Shown in pieces: positions 1 to 64,000 of a stretch of DNA of 64,000 nucleotides. Positions within the stretch are counted from its first letter, which is position 1. The number at the start of each line of letters is the position of its first letter. The translations under genes were made by a program, and so were the position numbers. The stretch is from Gadus chalcogrammus (Eukaryota; Chordata; Actinopteri; Gadiformes; Gadidae): positions 4,557,495-4,621,494 of the forward strand of contig NC_079428.1 in assembly GCF_026213295.1 (NCBI RefSeq), given 5' to 3'. Below the pieces are notes generated by a model. The model was not told the origin of the DNA. It worked only from the letters and a program-made list of their open reading frames with translations, and ran no database searches.

Positions 1-32052
<32,052 letters not shown>

Positions 32053-32084
32053 GGCTAACGCTGAAGGTTAGCGATGGAAGTAGA

Positions 32085-32118
32085 TAGAGCTAGCACCCTA
32101 GCTACGGGTCTTTATACC
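32085..32118 (-). promoter_or_regulatory. TATA-type core promoter of the zonadhesin-like gene
   Basis: On the minus strand a GTATAAAG box occupies about 32110-32118, roughly 60 bases upstream of the ATG at 32052. The start site would then fall near 32085, leaving a 5' leader of about 30-35 bases. The ATG context is GCCATGG, a near-ideal Kozak sequence. A focused TATA promoter fits a tissue-restricted gene. Transcription start data are needed to confirm it. Confidence 0.6.
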
Positions 32119-35060
<2,942 letters not shown>

Positions 35061-35120
35061 CATGAATGAGTCATTCCTGTGCTCCCAAGACACTGATGCA
35101 CTTTACCCCATTACATCTAC

Positions 35121-35345
<225 letters not shown>

Positions 35346-35455
35346 CATCCTGTGGCCCCCCCCTCTTGTTTGTCTGCTTGTCTCCTTGTGTTATTTTTTA
35401 TGAAGTAATTTTGTTTTCTATGTTCCTGCCCACATTGCAAAGCATCCTTGAGATG

Positions 35456-35790
35456 AAAGTAAGTAAGTAAGTAAGTAAGTAAAATTTATTTATAAGGCAC
35501 ATTTAAAAACAGTTTTCACTGGCCAAAGTGCCGTACATGGTGCAAAGAGGCATATAAAGGAACACATACCACATACATAGACATAGAAAAAACGAGAGAT
35601 ATCACAAAAGGGGAGGAAAGGCCAGGGAGAAAAGGTGTTTTAAGCCTAGATTTAAAAATGGTGATGGAAGGAGCGTTTCTGACTGCAGGCGGCAGCTCGT
35701 TCCAAAGGCGGGGGGCAGCCACAGCAAAAGCCCTGTCACCCCTCTGTTTTAGCCTAGTGCGTGGAACGTGTAAGAGAAAGGGGCTACATC
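35456..35790 (-). mobile_element. 5'-truncated LINE 3' end (minus strand)
   Basis: The minus-strand reading contains GDRAFAVAAPRLWNELPPAV and then SITIFKSRLKTPFLP, the extreme C terminus of a LINE reverse transcriptase. A short 3' UTR follows, and a tail of TTAC repeats appears as GTAAGTAAGTAAG on the plus strand at 35459-35480. A tandem-repeat tail with a missing 5' part is the normal form of a truncated LINE insertion. It faces the plus-strand fragment at 35242-35345. Confidence 0.7.
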
Positions 35791-35811
35791 AACTGAATTT
35801 ATTATTATTAT

Positions 35812-36760
35812 AGCGGGTAAAAGTTAGCAGCAGGTTGGATATTCGCCGGATATTCAGTTTTGCAATCGGATTCATCCCGCAATCGGCCTAATCAACACAA
35901 TTGCACTATATTACGGGTGTAGTATGTTGAGGACAGTATAGGACAGCGTATTGACAAAAAATCGCACCGAAATTAGTTGTTGCTATCTATATCTGTGCAA
36001 GAACAGCGCTGTAATCTACGGTCCGGCTGCAATCTGTTTTAGAATGAGAATGAGGATGCAATTAATAGTTTCAAATATTCACCAAAAATCAATACAACTA
36101 CATTTTCTCATTCTGATTGCTCTAGTACTGGCCAATGGTGGGCTTTTACTTAATACGGGTCATTAATTGTTGACATTTTGCATAATAGTAAAACAGGATG
36201 AAATTAATATTTTTAACTATTAATTGCTGTGTTTCACTATTATGCAAAATGTCAACAAATAATGACCCGTAGTAGGTAAAAGCCCACCATTGGCAAGTAA
36301 TACAGCAATCAGAATGAGAAAATGTAGTTTTATTGATTTTTGGTGAATATTTTAACTATTGATTGCATCGTGTTTCACTATTACGTAAAATGTCAACAAA
36401 AATGACCCGTAGTAAAAGCCCACCATTGGCAAGGTAGCCTACTACAGCAATCAGAATGAGAAAAATATGTTTCAGTGTTATTGTGGTGATTTCTTTCCTG
36501 AAACAATTCTATGGTAACGTTTATGCCAACAAGTCTGGTCCCTAAAACAGATGGCAGGGCAGGATCGTTGATTTAATAGCGTTTCTCGCACAGATATCGA
36601 TAGGGCAACATGTCGCTGTGATTTTTGTTGATACGGTGTCCTATGCTGTCCTCAACATACAGCCGTAATGAAGTGCAATTGTGTTGATTAAGCCGATTGC
36701 GGGGTAAATGAAAACCGAATATCCAGCGAATATCGAATCTGCGGCTGACTTTTACCCGCT
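35812..36760. mobile_element. Fold-back (palindromic) non-autonomous DNA element, 949 bp
   Basis: The ends are inverted: AGCGGGTAAAAGT at 35812 and ACTTTTACCCGCT ending at 36760. The similarity continues inward along both arms, for example ATATTCGCCGGATATTC against GAATATCCAGCGAATAT, and AACACAATTGCACT against AGTGCAATTGTGTT. An inner inverted pair is built around CCAATGGTGGGCTTTTAC (36132) and GTAAAAGCCCACCATTGG (36276), and a third partial copy lies at 36360-36465. TTA repeats border both ends, possibly the target site. No transposase reading frame is present, so it is non-autonomous. The family is unknown to me. Confidence 0.75.
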
Positions 36761-39345
<2,585 letters not shown>

Positions 39346-39444
39346 ACGTGTCCATTTGCTTCTTTAAAGGCTAATAAAATGTTGTGACTCAGCTAGCAAA
39401 GACATCCTTCGGGGTAAGTCCCTTTCCCTCATCACTGACACCGA

Positions 39445-39617
39445 CACCCCCCCCCCCCCCCCCCCCGTCACCATCACCATCTCCTCATCATCCCATTAGG
39501 CCTTTCTTGTGTTTTTATATAGCAGAACGCCTCAGGTCTGTCGCTCCTTTTGGCTCATCTCCCCCTCGTGCTTTCTTAACTCTCGCTCTCTCGGGGGGGG
39601 GGGGGGGGGGGGGGGGG
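39445..39617. repeat. Poly-C and poly-G homopolymer tracts
   Basis: A C run of 17 or more at about 39449-39466 and a G run of about 24 at 39594-39617. They are about 130 bases apart and complementary. Confidence 0.9.
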
Positions 39618-39694
39618 TTTGAGAGTTGGAACAGAAGGCGAATTGGCTTACAGCGTGTTGAATCTTGAATCTTTGCATGTCTTATTATTTTCAT

Positions 39695-40225
39695 ATGTCC
39701 GTTCCATGTTTCTCCAGTGTCGGAGACTAAAGTCTTGAATAGTCTTGAGTTTAATCCAGTGTCTGTGACTATGAACTATTCCACCAGTGTCTGTGAATAA
39801 AGACATATTTCCCCAGCGTCTGTGAAAATAGACACATATTTCTCCAGTGTTTGTTAATATAGACACATATTTCTCCAGTGTGTGTTTAAAAATACATATT
39901 TCCCCAGTGTCTGTGAAAATAGACGGATATTTCTCCAGTGTCTGTTAATATAGACAGATATTTCTCCAGTTTCTGAGAAAAGAGACACATATTTCTCCAA
40001 TGTCTGTGACCATAGTCTTAAATAGTCTCGGGTTACATGGGTTTTCTCCATTATCTGAGACTTTGAAATGTTCCCCCAGTGTCTGTGACTTTACACATCT
40101 TTCTCCAGTGTCTGTGACCATAGTCTTGAGATTAATCCAGTGTCTGTGACTATGGAATATTCCCCCAGTGTCTGTGACTTTACACATATTTCTCCAGTGT
40201 GACCATAGACTTCAATAGTCTTCCA
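39695..40225. repeat. Minisatellite with TTTCTCCAGTGTCTGTGA core
   Basis: At least a dozen degenerate units of roughly 30-36 bases with the core TTTCTCCAGTGTCTGTGA followed by ATAGACACATA variants. It lies just downstream of the 3' end of trappc14. Confidence 0.85.
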
Positions 40226-40276
40226 TTTACTGTGTGTGACCATGTAATCTCCAGTGGTTTGACCAACATCTCATGC

Positions 40277-40278
<2 letters not shown>

Positions 40279-40356
<78 letters not shown>

Positions 40357-40690
40357 GAGATGAGAGAGAGAGAGAGAGGAGGAGGAGGAGAGAGGAGAGC
40401 GAGCGGAGAGAGATGAGAGAGAGAAATAAAGTGAGGCTGAGAAGAGACAAAAAAGAGTGTCAGAAAGGAAGAGACGAAAGAGAGAGAGACAAGAAAGAGG
40501 GAGGCAAGAAGAGATAGACAGAGAGAGACATAAAGAAAGAGCTATAGAGACAGAAAGAAAGACAGAAGGAAAGTGAGCTCGAGAGACAAAAAGAGAGAGA
40601 GACAAAAAGAGTGTCAGAAAGGAAGAGAGACAGAAAGAGAGACACAGAAAGAGAGAGAGTTAGAAAAGAGAGGGACAGAAGTAGAGAGCG
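40279..40690. repeat. (GA)n and GA-rich low-complexity block next to trappc14 stop
   Basis: Pure (GA)n at 40279-40342, then GA/GACAGAAAG-rich sequence up to the trappc14 stop codon at 40691. In the transcript sense this CT-rich block would be in the 3' UTR. Confidence 0.88.
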
Positions 40691-51776
<11,086 letters not shown>

Positions 51777-54700
51777 CATCACTACCCATAGCGCAGGTGC
51801 CGGTGGCTGGTTGGTTAGCTTCTCCGCCTAGCCGCATTTGATGATACGACACACCCTAACTTCAAAAGTAAAAACATGCACGCGGTCGCTTTTCGCTCTG
51901 GGATCCATCCGTCAAAAAAACATAACTACTTCTTAACATACAGCCATCGCCGATTATAAAATATGTAGAATGAATGACAAACTTCCAATATTTGGTTGAG
52001 TCCCGACTGTTTTCGCTCTGCTTCTCTTTGACAAGAGGGCAGGTCGTAAGGTGGCTAATCGAGCACAGGGGCAGCAGAGCGGCAATTCAAAATAGACAGC
52101 AACTTATACAACAACGTTCGAGTCACTTGTGATGCTGATGTGAAGAATGGGGCTGTTATATGACATGTCCTCCCATGTATAGGTTACTATAAAGGTACTT
52201 ATCACTGATAGTCATTTGGTTTTAAAACACGTCCAACTCAGTGCTAAATCGGGGGAAGGATAACATAATAGCCAACAAATAAAGACATGTCAGATGTGTT
52301 ATCAATACTAGTGATCATCATAGGCAGCATGTTAAATTGCAACTAATAATACCAAGGTCAATTGGTCCATCTTTCTCATTAAATGGCCGATGCCTATTTT
52401 AATTACATGTATTTAATATTTTGACCAATTGAAGAAATTCCAATGAAAGAATACAACTAACAGTAATGTTTAAAACAAACAATCTTGTAAATACCTAAAT
52501 ATCAACCAAAAAAAACAAAAACATAATCAGACCAATAAACATTTTCTCAGTCCCTCTGTGCATAAAATAAATCATTCAATTATAATTTCCTGAAGTTCAC
52601 AAAATAAAATATGGGGAAATACTGCTGGAAAATGTTTTTTATTAACATAATGAATGTGCATTTCATTGAACCGTAACACAACCCACCAAGTACCACTGTC
52701 ACGCCCACACATGACATATTCCTTAAAGAATAAATATAGTATGTACAAAGGTTAATTACAATAATAAATACCGGAAACTATAGGTTTTGCCGTTGACCCT
52801 ATTGTGAGGCATAAAAATGATCCTTCTATTCACTTAGCAGTTTTATTCTGACTTAAAAGGAACGTCGCCTCTGCAATGAGACTTAAGCCAGAATATAAGA
52901 GAAAAACCACCGTCAAAAACAGACGGCTGAAACCTGAATATTCAATCAACGTGAGCTAACCGTGAGTCCATCTTCCAATACAAATAACACTGCATTGTAA
53001 GCAAAAAAGGCAAAGCATTAGAATATTATTATTATTATATTATTATTATTATGTTTGTGTTGTAAGTCGTACCACAATCAAAGTTAAAAAACCAGGATGA
53101 ATGAATGGGATCTTGAACACACAAACTAAGACTAAACCCTGTGCGATCAAGTGAAATGGGCCAATCATTCAGCAACGTATCCCATGTGTTCAGAACAAGT
53201 TTTCAGTTAACAGGTTACTTTCTCAATATTCAGGATCCTTCTGTTCCTATACCTTTCTTTAATCTGTTCATGCTGCTGTCGTCGCTACCTTTCTGACAAG
53301 CGGCAACTATGACTAACTTACAAACCGACCATCCGTTAAATGACAAAGATAGCCAATGAAGCCAAAAAAGACATCAAACTACAATGAGTCGCTTTTCTGT
53401 AACAACTGCCAATTCGAAACTCGGCTAGAGCATAGCCAGGTTCCAATGAAAAAAAAGCAACAATCGCGCACATTGTTTGTCACTGGGGCGTGGATTGAGA
53501 ACACGAGTCTGAGAGGCTGGCTGGTAACATTGAGCTAACCTGACACCGCCCCATGGACTGTAAAATGAAACCACTGAGGACATGACGACGTTCCCCATCG
53601 ATCGTCACATGATCAGGCAGGGTCTAAAGTCACTAACAATTTTGTCTTTTTACCTGCCGGATTTACCGCTCAATCAAACTGCTCTAACATGGAAAACAAT
53701 TTATTTGAATTGTCAAATAGTCAAATCTATCCAGGGTTCCTTTTGAACCCTGAACTAATAATTAGGCAGTAATATGTGTAGCACATTACAATTAAACTCT
53801 TCTTGTTCATTAGATATATCAGTCAATAGTTATTGAAGAGCTACAGCAATAGTCACCATCAATTACTTATTTCCAACTAGTTCATTTCAGAATAAGTTAA
53901 AACAAGGAAAAAAGTTGTTACATTAAGATAAATGGAAATGCAAATGTAATTTCAAAGCAATACCAGCAGTTGTCCTTAGATAACGGTCAGTGTTCTCACA
54001 AGGAGTGTATAGACTATCTATCTTACCATTATCTATTTAGCTTAGGAAAGAAGATAGGGTGTCTTTTGGCCAGAAGCAGTCTTTGCCAGATTTGAGGGTC
54101 ATTGGTTGACAGCTTAGTCCGTTGTATCCCCCAATTTTGTTCTGAGTAACACAAAGAAAGCGTGCGAGGTGTGTGCGTTGCAAAGTGTCGTGGGAGGGTG
54201 CGTTAGTAGCTACTGGGTTTAACAACATCAAAAGCCATGCCTGTCAATGTTGAGGCATTAGCATGAATGTGCGCACATTATTGCACATTGTGTGCGAGTT
54301 TATGCACGTCCATGTGATAGGCCTACGAGCGGTAGCCAATACGCAGGAGAGATTTTTGCAAGTGTGCACAGGTACAAAATAACATGCACAGGAGAACAAG
54401 GGCCAGCTGTTTCATAACACAGCGTGTCTCCCCTGCAACCGATACCCACAGCCAACAATTCCCCAAAATTAGGAACTCCCAGCAAAAACTGCCTGTTATG
54501 TTTACCTCGAAAATAGTTGGACGGATCATTATAATTACATAAAAAGGAATTCATCCACAGTGTAGTCCTGTTGCAAAAACACACACACGCCGTCTCCCAC
54601 ATACCCGGGCGCCTCCCCATCAAGAACGCATTTGCTTGCCGAGAAAATTGTTTTTTTTAATGTGACATGCGGCCTCTTCAGAAATCGCAATCTATTCTCC

Positions 54701-55455
54701 CACATCCCAACACTCTCCGTCCTCCATGAGCGTGGGTTGCCAAGCACACGTCTAAATTTGACCTCAGCACGGCCCGCTAACATGTCCCAACAGCAGCGGG
54801 CTGTTGCACATGAAAGCTTGAACGCTTTTCTTTTGAACAGCCGTATAAGATATTCAAACAGTCTCGATCTTGGTCATTAGTAAGGGTTGCGTTTCCCGCT
54901 TCATTTAGCCAAATCGATATGCTTTTTTGTTGTTGTTGCACCTTTTCATGCCGTGGACTATCTATTAACGATCGCGTGAAAGCGACTGGATGGTTGAAGA
55001 TTCACACTGTGCCATATAACTGTAATAAATAAAGAAACTATTTGTTCTGAGGTTTCATTAGACTCGGCTCAGAGTGAGTCGAATGAACAGCAAATAATAA
55101 TACAGAGAATACAATTGGTCTGGGTTTTCCAATTTCACATTTTGTTGATGTTAATGGGACCAATTTAAAAACCTACTTGAAATATGAGACATTCTCTACC
55201 ATGGAAATGACACAAATCAGCTGTCTGCTGAAGTCTGGAATGCCATACCCCTTTCACAGCAATGGAATCGTACCGGGAACTTTCCCCCGTCGTAATGACA
55301 AACGCATTAAAATATAACAAATGGAGAAGCAATCCTTTTCAGTTGGTCCAGTTAAAAGGCATACGGTAAGGTACGGCAGGGTAGGTCCTGGTAGAGCAGC
55401 ACAAGGTGGAGTTGAACTAGCGTGGGCCTCGTGGGGTCCCCCCCCCGCCCCCACA
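51777..55455. other. Intergenic, no recognised feature
   Basis: AT-rich sequence between the start of trappc14 and the stop of gal3st4. A short ATT-rich stretch lies at 53021-53052. No conserved coding segment, RNA gene or clear repeat was recognised on either strand. Confidence 0.5.
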
Positions 55456-60581
<5,126 letters not shown>

Positions 60582-61251
60582 CTGGCAGGGCAGATGTGCC
60601 ACGAACAGGGGGAGGGTGGAGGAAAGAGGAGCAGCCATTTATTAGCATGTGTCTGTACAATAGAATAGAAATCCATTTAAAAAAGAACAAAAGAAAAACA
60701 AAAGAAGGTTTTCTTATAGCTTTGTATGAATCGATGGTTGAAAAAAGGAGACAGACAGACAGCCAGACAGAAAAACATACAAAAAGGGACAAAGGTCTAT
60801 GCAAAACCACATCAATAGAAAAGGAAGTTCTCTCAGAATCGAAACGCTTCCCCATGTCATTCTGACGTGAGAGTGGCAGTGAGGTGTCCACCTCTGATTC
60901 CCTTGGTAAACAACTAGGTTCACGTCTTCAGAAGCTATTCCACCCGTGTGGCTGCGTACCTTCCCTTATATCTGTGGGCGGGAGCGATATTAAACCCGCA
61001 GAGAAGAACAATTGCCTATTTATCACTCACACACACACACGCGCACACACACACACACACAAATAGTTTTCGCTCGAATCCTCTCCCCAAATCGACGGCC
61101 TGAAATCACTGTTCCGAAAACGTCCCGATTCTACGTGACATATCCCCCCTTGTGTCCCGACGCCACGGTTCAAGAACGGCACCGTTTTGAAAGGAACAAA
61201 CGCCTTGAGCATGGGATCGGATGGGGGACGGATCTTATTTTCCTCGCCTAC
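60582..61251. other. gal3st4 first intron
   Basis: Unique sequence with a GACA-type stretch at about 60750-60775 and a short (CA)n at 61026-61060. No other feature seen. Confidence 0.45.
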
Positions 61252-61420
61252 CTTGTTCTCCGTCTGAACACCATAGCGGCGGAACCGGTCCGCAATCAGA
61301 TACGGGGCTCCTCCTTGTAGGGCTGCTGCTGCTGCTGCGGTTGGCGGCGGCAGCGATGAGCCCACGGTGCATCTCGGAAGGTCTCTTTATGAGGCACAGA
61401 ATCCGCCGACGTTATAAAGG
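61252..61420 (-). promoter_or_regulatory. Probable 5' exon and CpG-rich promoter region of gal3st4
   Basis: A GTAGGCGAGG donor lies at 61242-61251 on the minus strand. The exon upstream is GC-rich with a CTG/CAG run at 61321-61338. In the frame that joins the membrane exon it is open (ADRFRRYGVQTENK) but has no ATG after the stop. An ATG at 61272-61274 is in a different frame. ACTACATTCCCA at about 61429 resembles part of a ZNF143-type promoter element, and TATAAAGG at about 61414 is on the plus strand. Start site data would be needed. Confidence 0.4.
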
Positions 61421-64000
61421 CACCGGACTACATTCCCATATCGCGAGAAGGGATGGGAATGGCCGTGTTTTCTCCCCTCCACACCCTCCCTCCCTCTCTC
61501 TCTCTACAACGCTCCCTCGCAGGCTCAAACGCAGCTCCTCGAGCAAATGTAGGTATATATATAGACTCTGCTGCTGCTGAGTCTATATTCAAGACGCATC
61601 GCTGAGCACGAGCGTATTCATTGTGCACGGGACGTCGGACGCTAGAGGGGGAAAAGGGGGGAAAAAAGCTGGGATTGCACGCGGGCTCTGCGTTCAGTCG
61701 CGCTCTGACGTCAGCCGTCTAGCCTGTGGCTGATTTGCTTGTGCGCTGCTTATTGTGCGCTTGCGTCGAGACGAGCAGGGGATGTTTTGAAAAATAGATA
61801 TGAGAGCTAATTAAAATGTTTTATCCGTGTTATCCAGGTATTAAAAATAACCGTTGCAATTGACAGGCTGGAGTGTACATTTTCGGAGGACAGAATGTGA
61901 AAACGGTTGTGCGGTGGTGCATCTTTCACATATAGCCCCCCACAACAAAGGCCTTGTGGGAGAACACAAGTGGGCCATTCACATGGCTAGTGTTGTGGTG
62001 TATAACCCTGCGAGGTTATATAACAACAATCCTTAATTGTTTTAGGTTCATGTAACGGCTCAATTAGGCCTACCCTGCCTAATAAGGGTCAAGTTTAGAC
62101 CAAGCTTTTCCCCCACTTTATTACAGCTAATACCAATTGCTCCTAGTTTTCACCTTAACCCCTTAATTTTAACAAAGTAGGAAGGAATAAGTAGACCTTT
62201 TTATATTCAAACAGAGGCAGAAGTAGGCTGTGTTTCTCACAAATTAGGTTCATGACCCATAAGAAAATGTCTTTCTCAGAAATTGTGGCGAGTGAAGCAG
62301 GGTGACTTCTGTAACATTCTGCAACATAGTCACCAAAAATGATTGGTAGATGGTGGTTGGATTACACCTAAAATCAAACAACAAAAGCTTGACTGTGTAC
62401 AGGGCTAATGGTTTAGCACGTCAAAGCAACAACTTCAAATCAGCAAACATAAACGATTATTTATTCAGGTCAACAGCTGTGTTCATGGAGTAGAACCAGT
62501 TCCACTTTGATGTTTTCACCCCAAAGCCTCATTTAACATTTAACAAGAACGGTTGGCATACAACTCATCTGTCAATGTTCAAACTGACACCTGAACCTTC
62601 CTATGGAATACAATTTTCCTATATTAAATATACACAAATGAATATATGTTCTATTTAACCATGTAATTTTAATGAGTCACAGCTATCATTCAACATTTTA
62701 CTTTCTTTATTAGTTAATTAGTCATCTAATGGGTCTTTCAAATATGTTTCATATTCAAGTTTAGCCAAAAAGCAAAACAATGTCTCGCTTTGTGTAAATC
62801 TAGACTTGTTTGTAAACAGGCTCATCTTTTGTCATCGACGATTTTTCATTTGAATATTTTCTTGAATCCTTGCCTTCCTCACGCCTTGCCCCTGCAGGCC
62901 TCCTATTGGCCGGCCCGCTGTCAACAGCCCTCCGTCAAAACCAACAGCAGCAGCACCGTTAAGCCTTGTCACGGCCCGCTGTCGGCGTTGTTCCGAGATA
63001 GCGTCTGCTATGCAAATCACCTGGTTCCTCTACCCCACACACACACACACACGCACACGCACAAGCACACGCACACACACACGCACACGCACAGCGCACA
63101 CGCACACGTCTCTCGACATAGGAAAATGCATGGGTTGTGATTTATAAACAGGCAAAATCACCGAGGTGGCTAATTGTCTGTTGTGAGTCACCTGGAGGAG
63201 ACGCAGCCATTGTCTCTGATGCAGCACGCAAGGTACTCACACCAGACTATATTTAGCACCGAAGCGTCTTAACGAACGCGGGCTCTTAAGACAAGGCTAA
63301 GCCACCTGGCTCCCCTCCCCCTGCCAGTCGGCCAGCTGCTCAGATTAACTACCCCCCCCCACACACACACACCCTCAACACCACCACCACCACCTCCCTG
63401 CTTGACCGGTCCCTAGTCACTCCTCTCAAACCCCTTCTGATAGTTAAGTCTTTTGTTCGCCCCCCCCCCCTTGTTCAGTAGCGACGATGAAGTCCCACAA
63501 ATGACGCTCAGTGCTCAGTGGTTGGGTCGTACACGCTCGGTCGCGCTACCACTTGATTAACAATCAAAGGGGAGAAGAGTGAAAAAAACAAAATGGCGTC
63601 TCATGCGGTTCCGATGACAGCTGGAAGGGCGGTGAAATGCACATGTGGCCAATTGGAGGATGAATCCAGGGGCAAGTTGAGATCCGGTCCCAGGGAAAAA
63701 AAAAAAACACAGGTCATGTGGTGGTGATCTGGTCGGGAGGAACACACCACATTCCAACCCTTACTCGCCGCTCTTTCAGAAGGTCAAACGGCGAAAGCTC
63801 ATGTGGTCGCACACAGTGCATCGCACTGAGCCCGGCCAACAATCTTTCTTTGTTTTTAATGCGTTCATTGCCATTTAACCGCTCAACTACACGAAGACCA
63901 GACAACATTCCCCGTCGGGGGAAGAAGAAGAAGTGTTGTCAAAGATTGACGCAATCCGATATTTCAACTGCCTGCCAACATTCCGTTTCCCCCCAATAGA
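61421..64000. other. Flanking sequence upstream of gal3st4, no recognised gene
   Basis: AT-rich after about 61790. CA-rich run at 63036-63108, C runs at about 63350-63360 and 63460-63470, poly-A at 63698-63709. In mammals GPC2 and STAG3 lie near here, but no exon of either was recognised. Confidence 0.45.

Noticed and set aside
39594..39617. Poly-G run as an assembly gap filler
   Set aside because: The sequence around it is continuous, and similar G or C runs occur at several places with array context. It is more likely a real homopolymer, though its length may be inaccurate.
54300..54880. Overlapping open frames of about 80-107 residues on both strands
   Set aside because: No family resemblance, no splice or start context, and both strands are open to a similar degree. 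This is chance in AT-rich intergenic sequence.
61854..64000. Exons of GPC2 or STAG3 expected from mammalian synteny
   Set aside because: I found no segment that resembles either protein. The open frames here are short and unremarkable.

Overview
This is a vertebrate, almost certainly teleost, genomic window. The genes are split into many short exons with GT-AG introns. The introns are packed with very long (CA)n, (GA)n and GACA arrays, and fish-type SINE/LINE remnants are present. The density of dinucleotide arrays is reminiscent of gadiform (cod-like) genomes, but that is an inference. All three recognisable genes lie on the minus strand.

(1) Positions 1-32118: the 5' part of a zonadhesin-like gene. 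It runs from a TATA box (about 32111-32117) and a signal-peptide exon through two MAM domains, a Pro/Thr mucin-like exon and six VWD-C8-TIL assemblies, and leaves the window at position 1. I could place 64 exons. Every junction I checked keeps phase, giving about 9.95 kb of uninterrupted coding sequence (about 3,317 residues). The core is four head-to-tail copies of a roughly 3.7-kb cassette, three of them exactly 1,638 coding bases (546 residues).

(2) Positions 32119-40690: intergenic. It holds CA arrays, a 5'-truncated LINE tail, a 949-bp fold-back (palindromic) element, a minisatellite and homopolymer tracts.

(3) Positions 40691-51776: trappc14 (C7orf43/MAP11), a TRAPPII subunit. Exons 2-7 are clean, but the first coding exon carries a lost ATG, an in-frame stop and several frameshifts. 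Exon 10 is shifted by one base inside a conserved motif.

(4) Positions 51777-55455: AT-rich intergenic sequence with nothing recognised.

(5) Positions 55456-60581, with a probable 5' exon near 61252-61420: gal3st4, a Golgi galactose-3-O-sulfotransferase. It has one apparent 1-bp frameshift near its C terminus and no clear in-frame ATG.

(6) Positions 61421-64000: flanking sequence without a recognised gene.

TRAPPC14 and GAL3ST4 are neighbours on human 7q22.1, and ZAN is in the same band, so the block looks like conserved synteny. The genes do not form a pathway. The most interesting material is the young, mosaic tandem expansion inside the zonadhesin-like gene, the locking of microsatellites to its splice sites, and the contrast between that intact gene and its two lesion-bearing neighbours.
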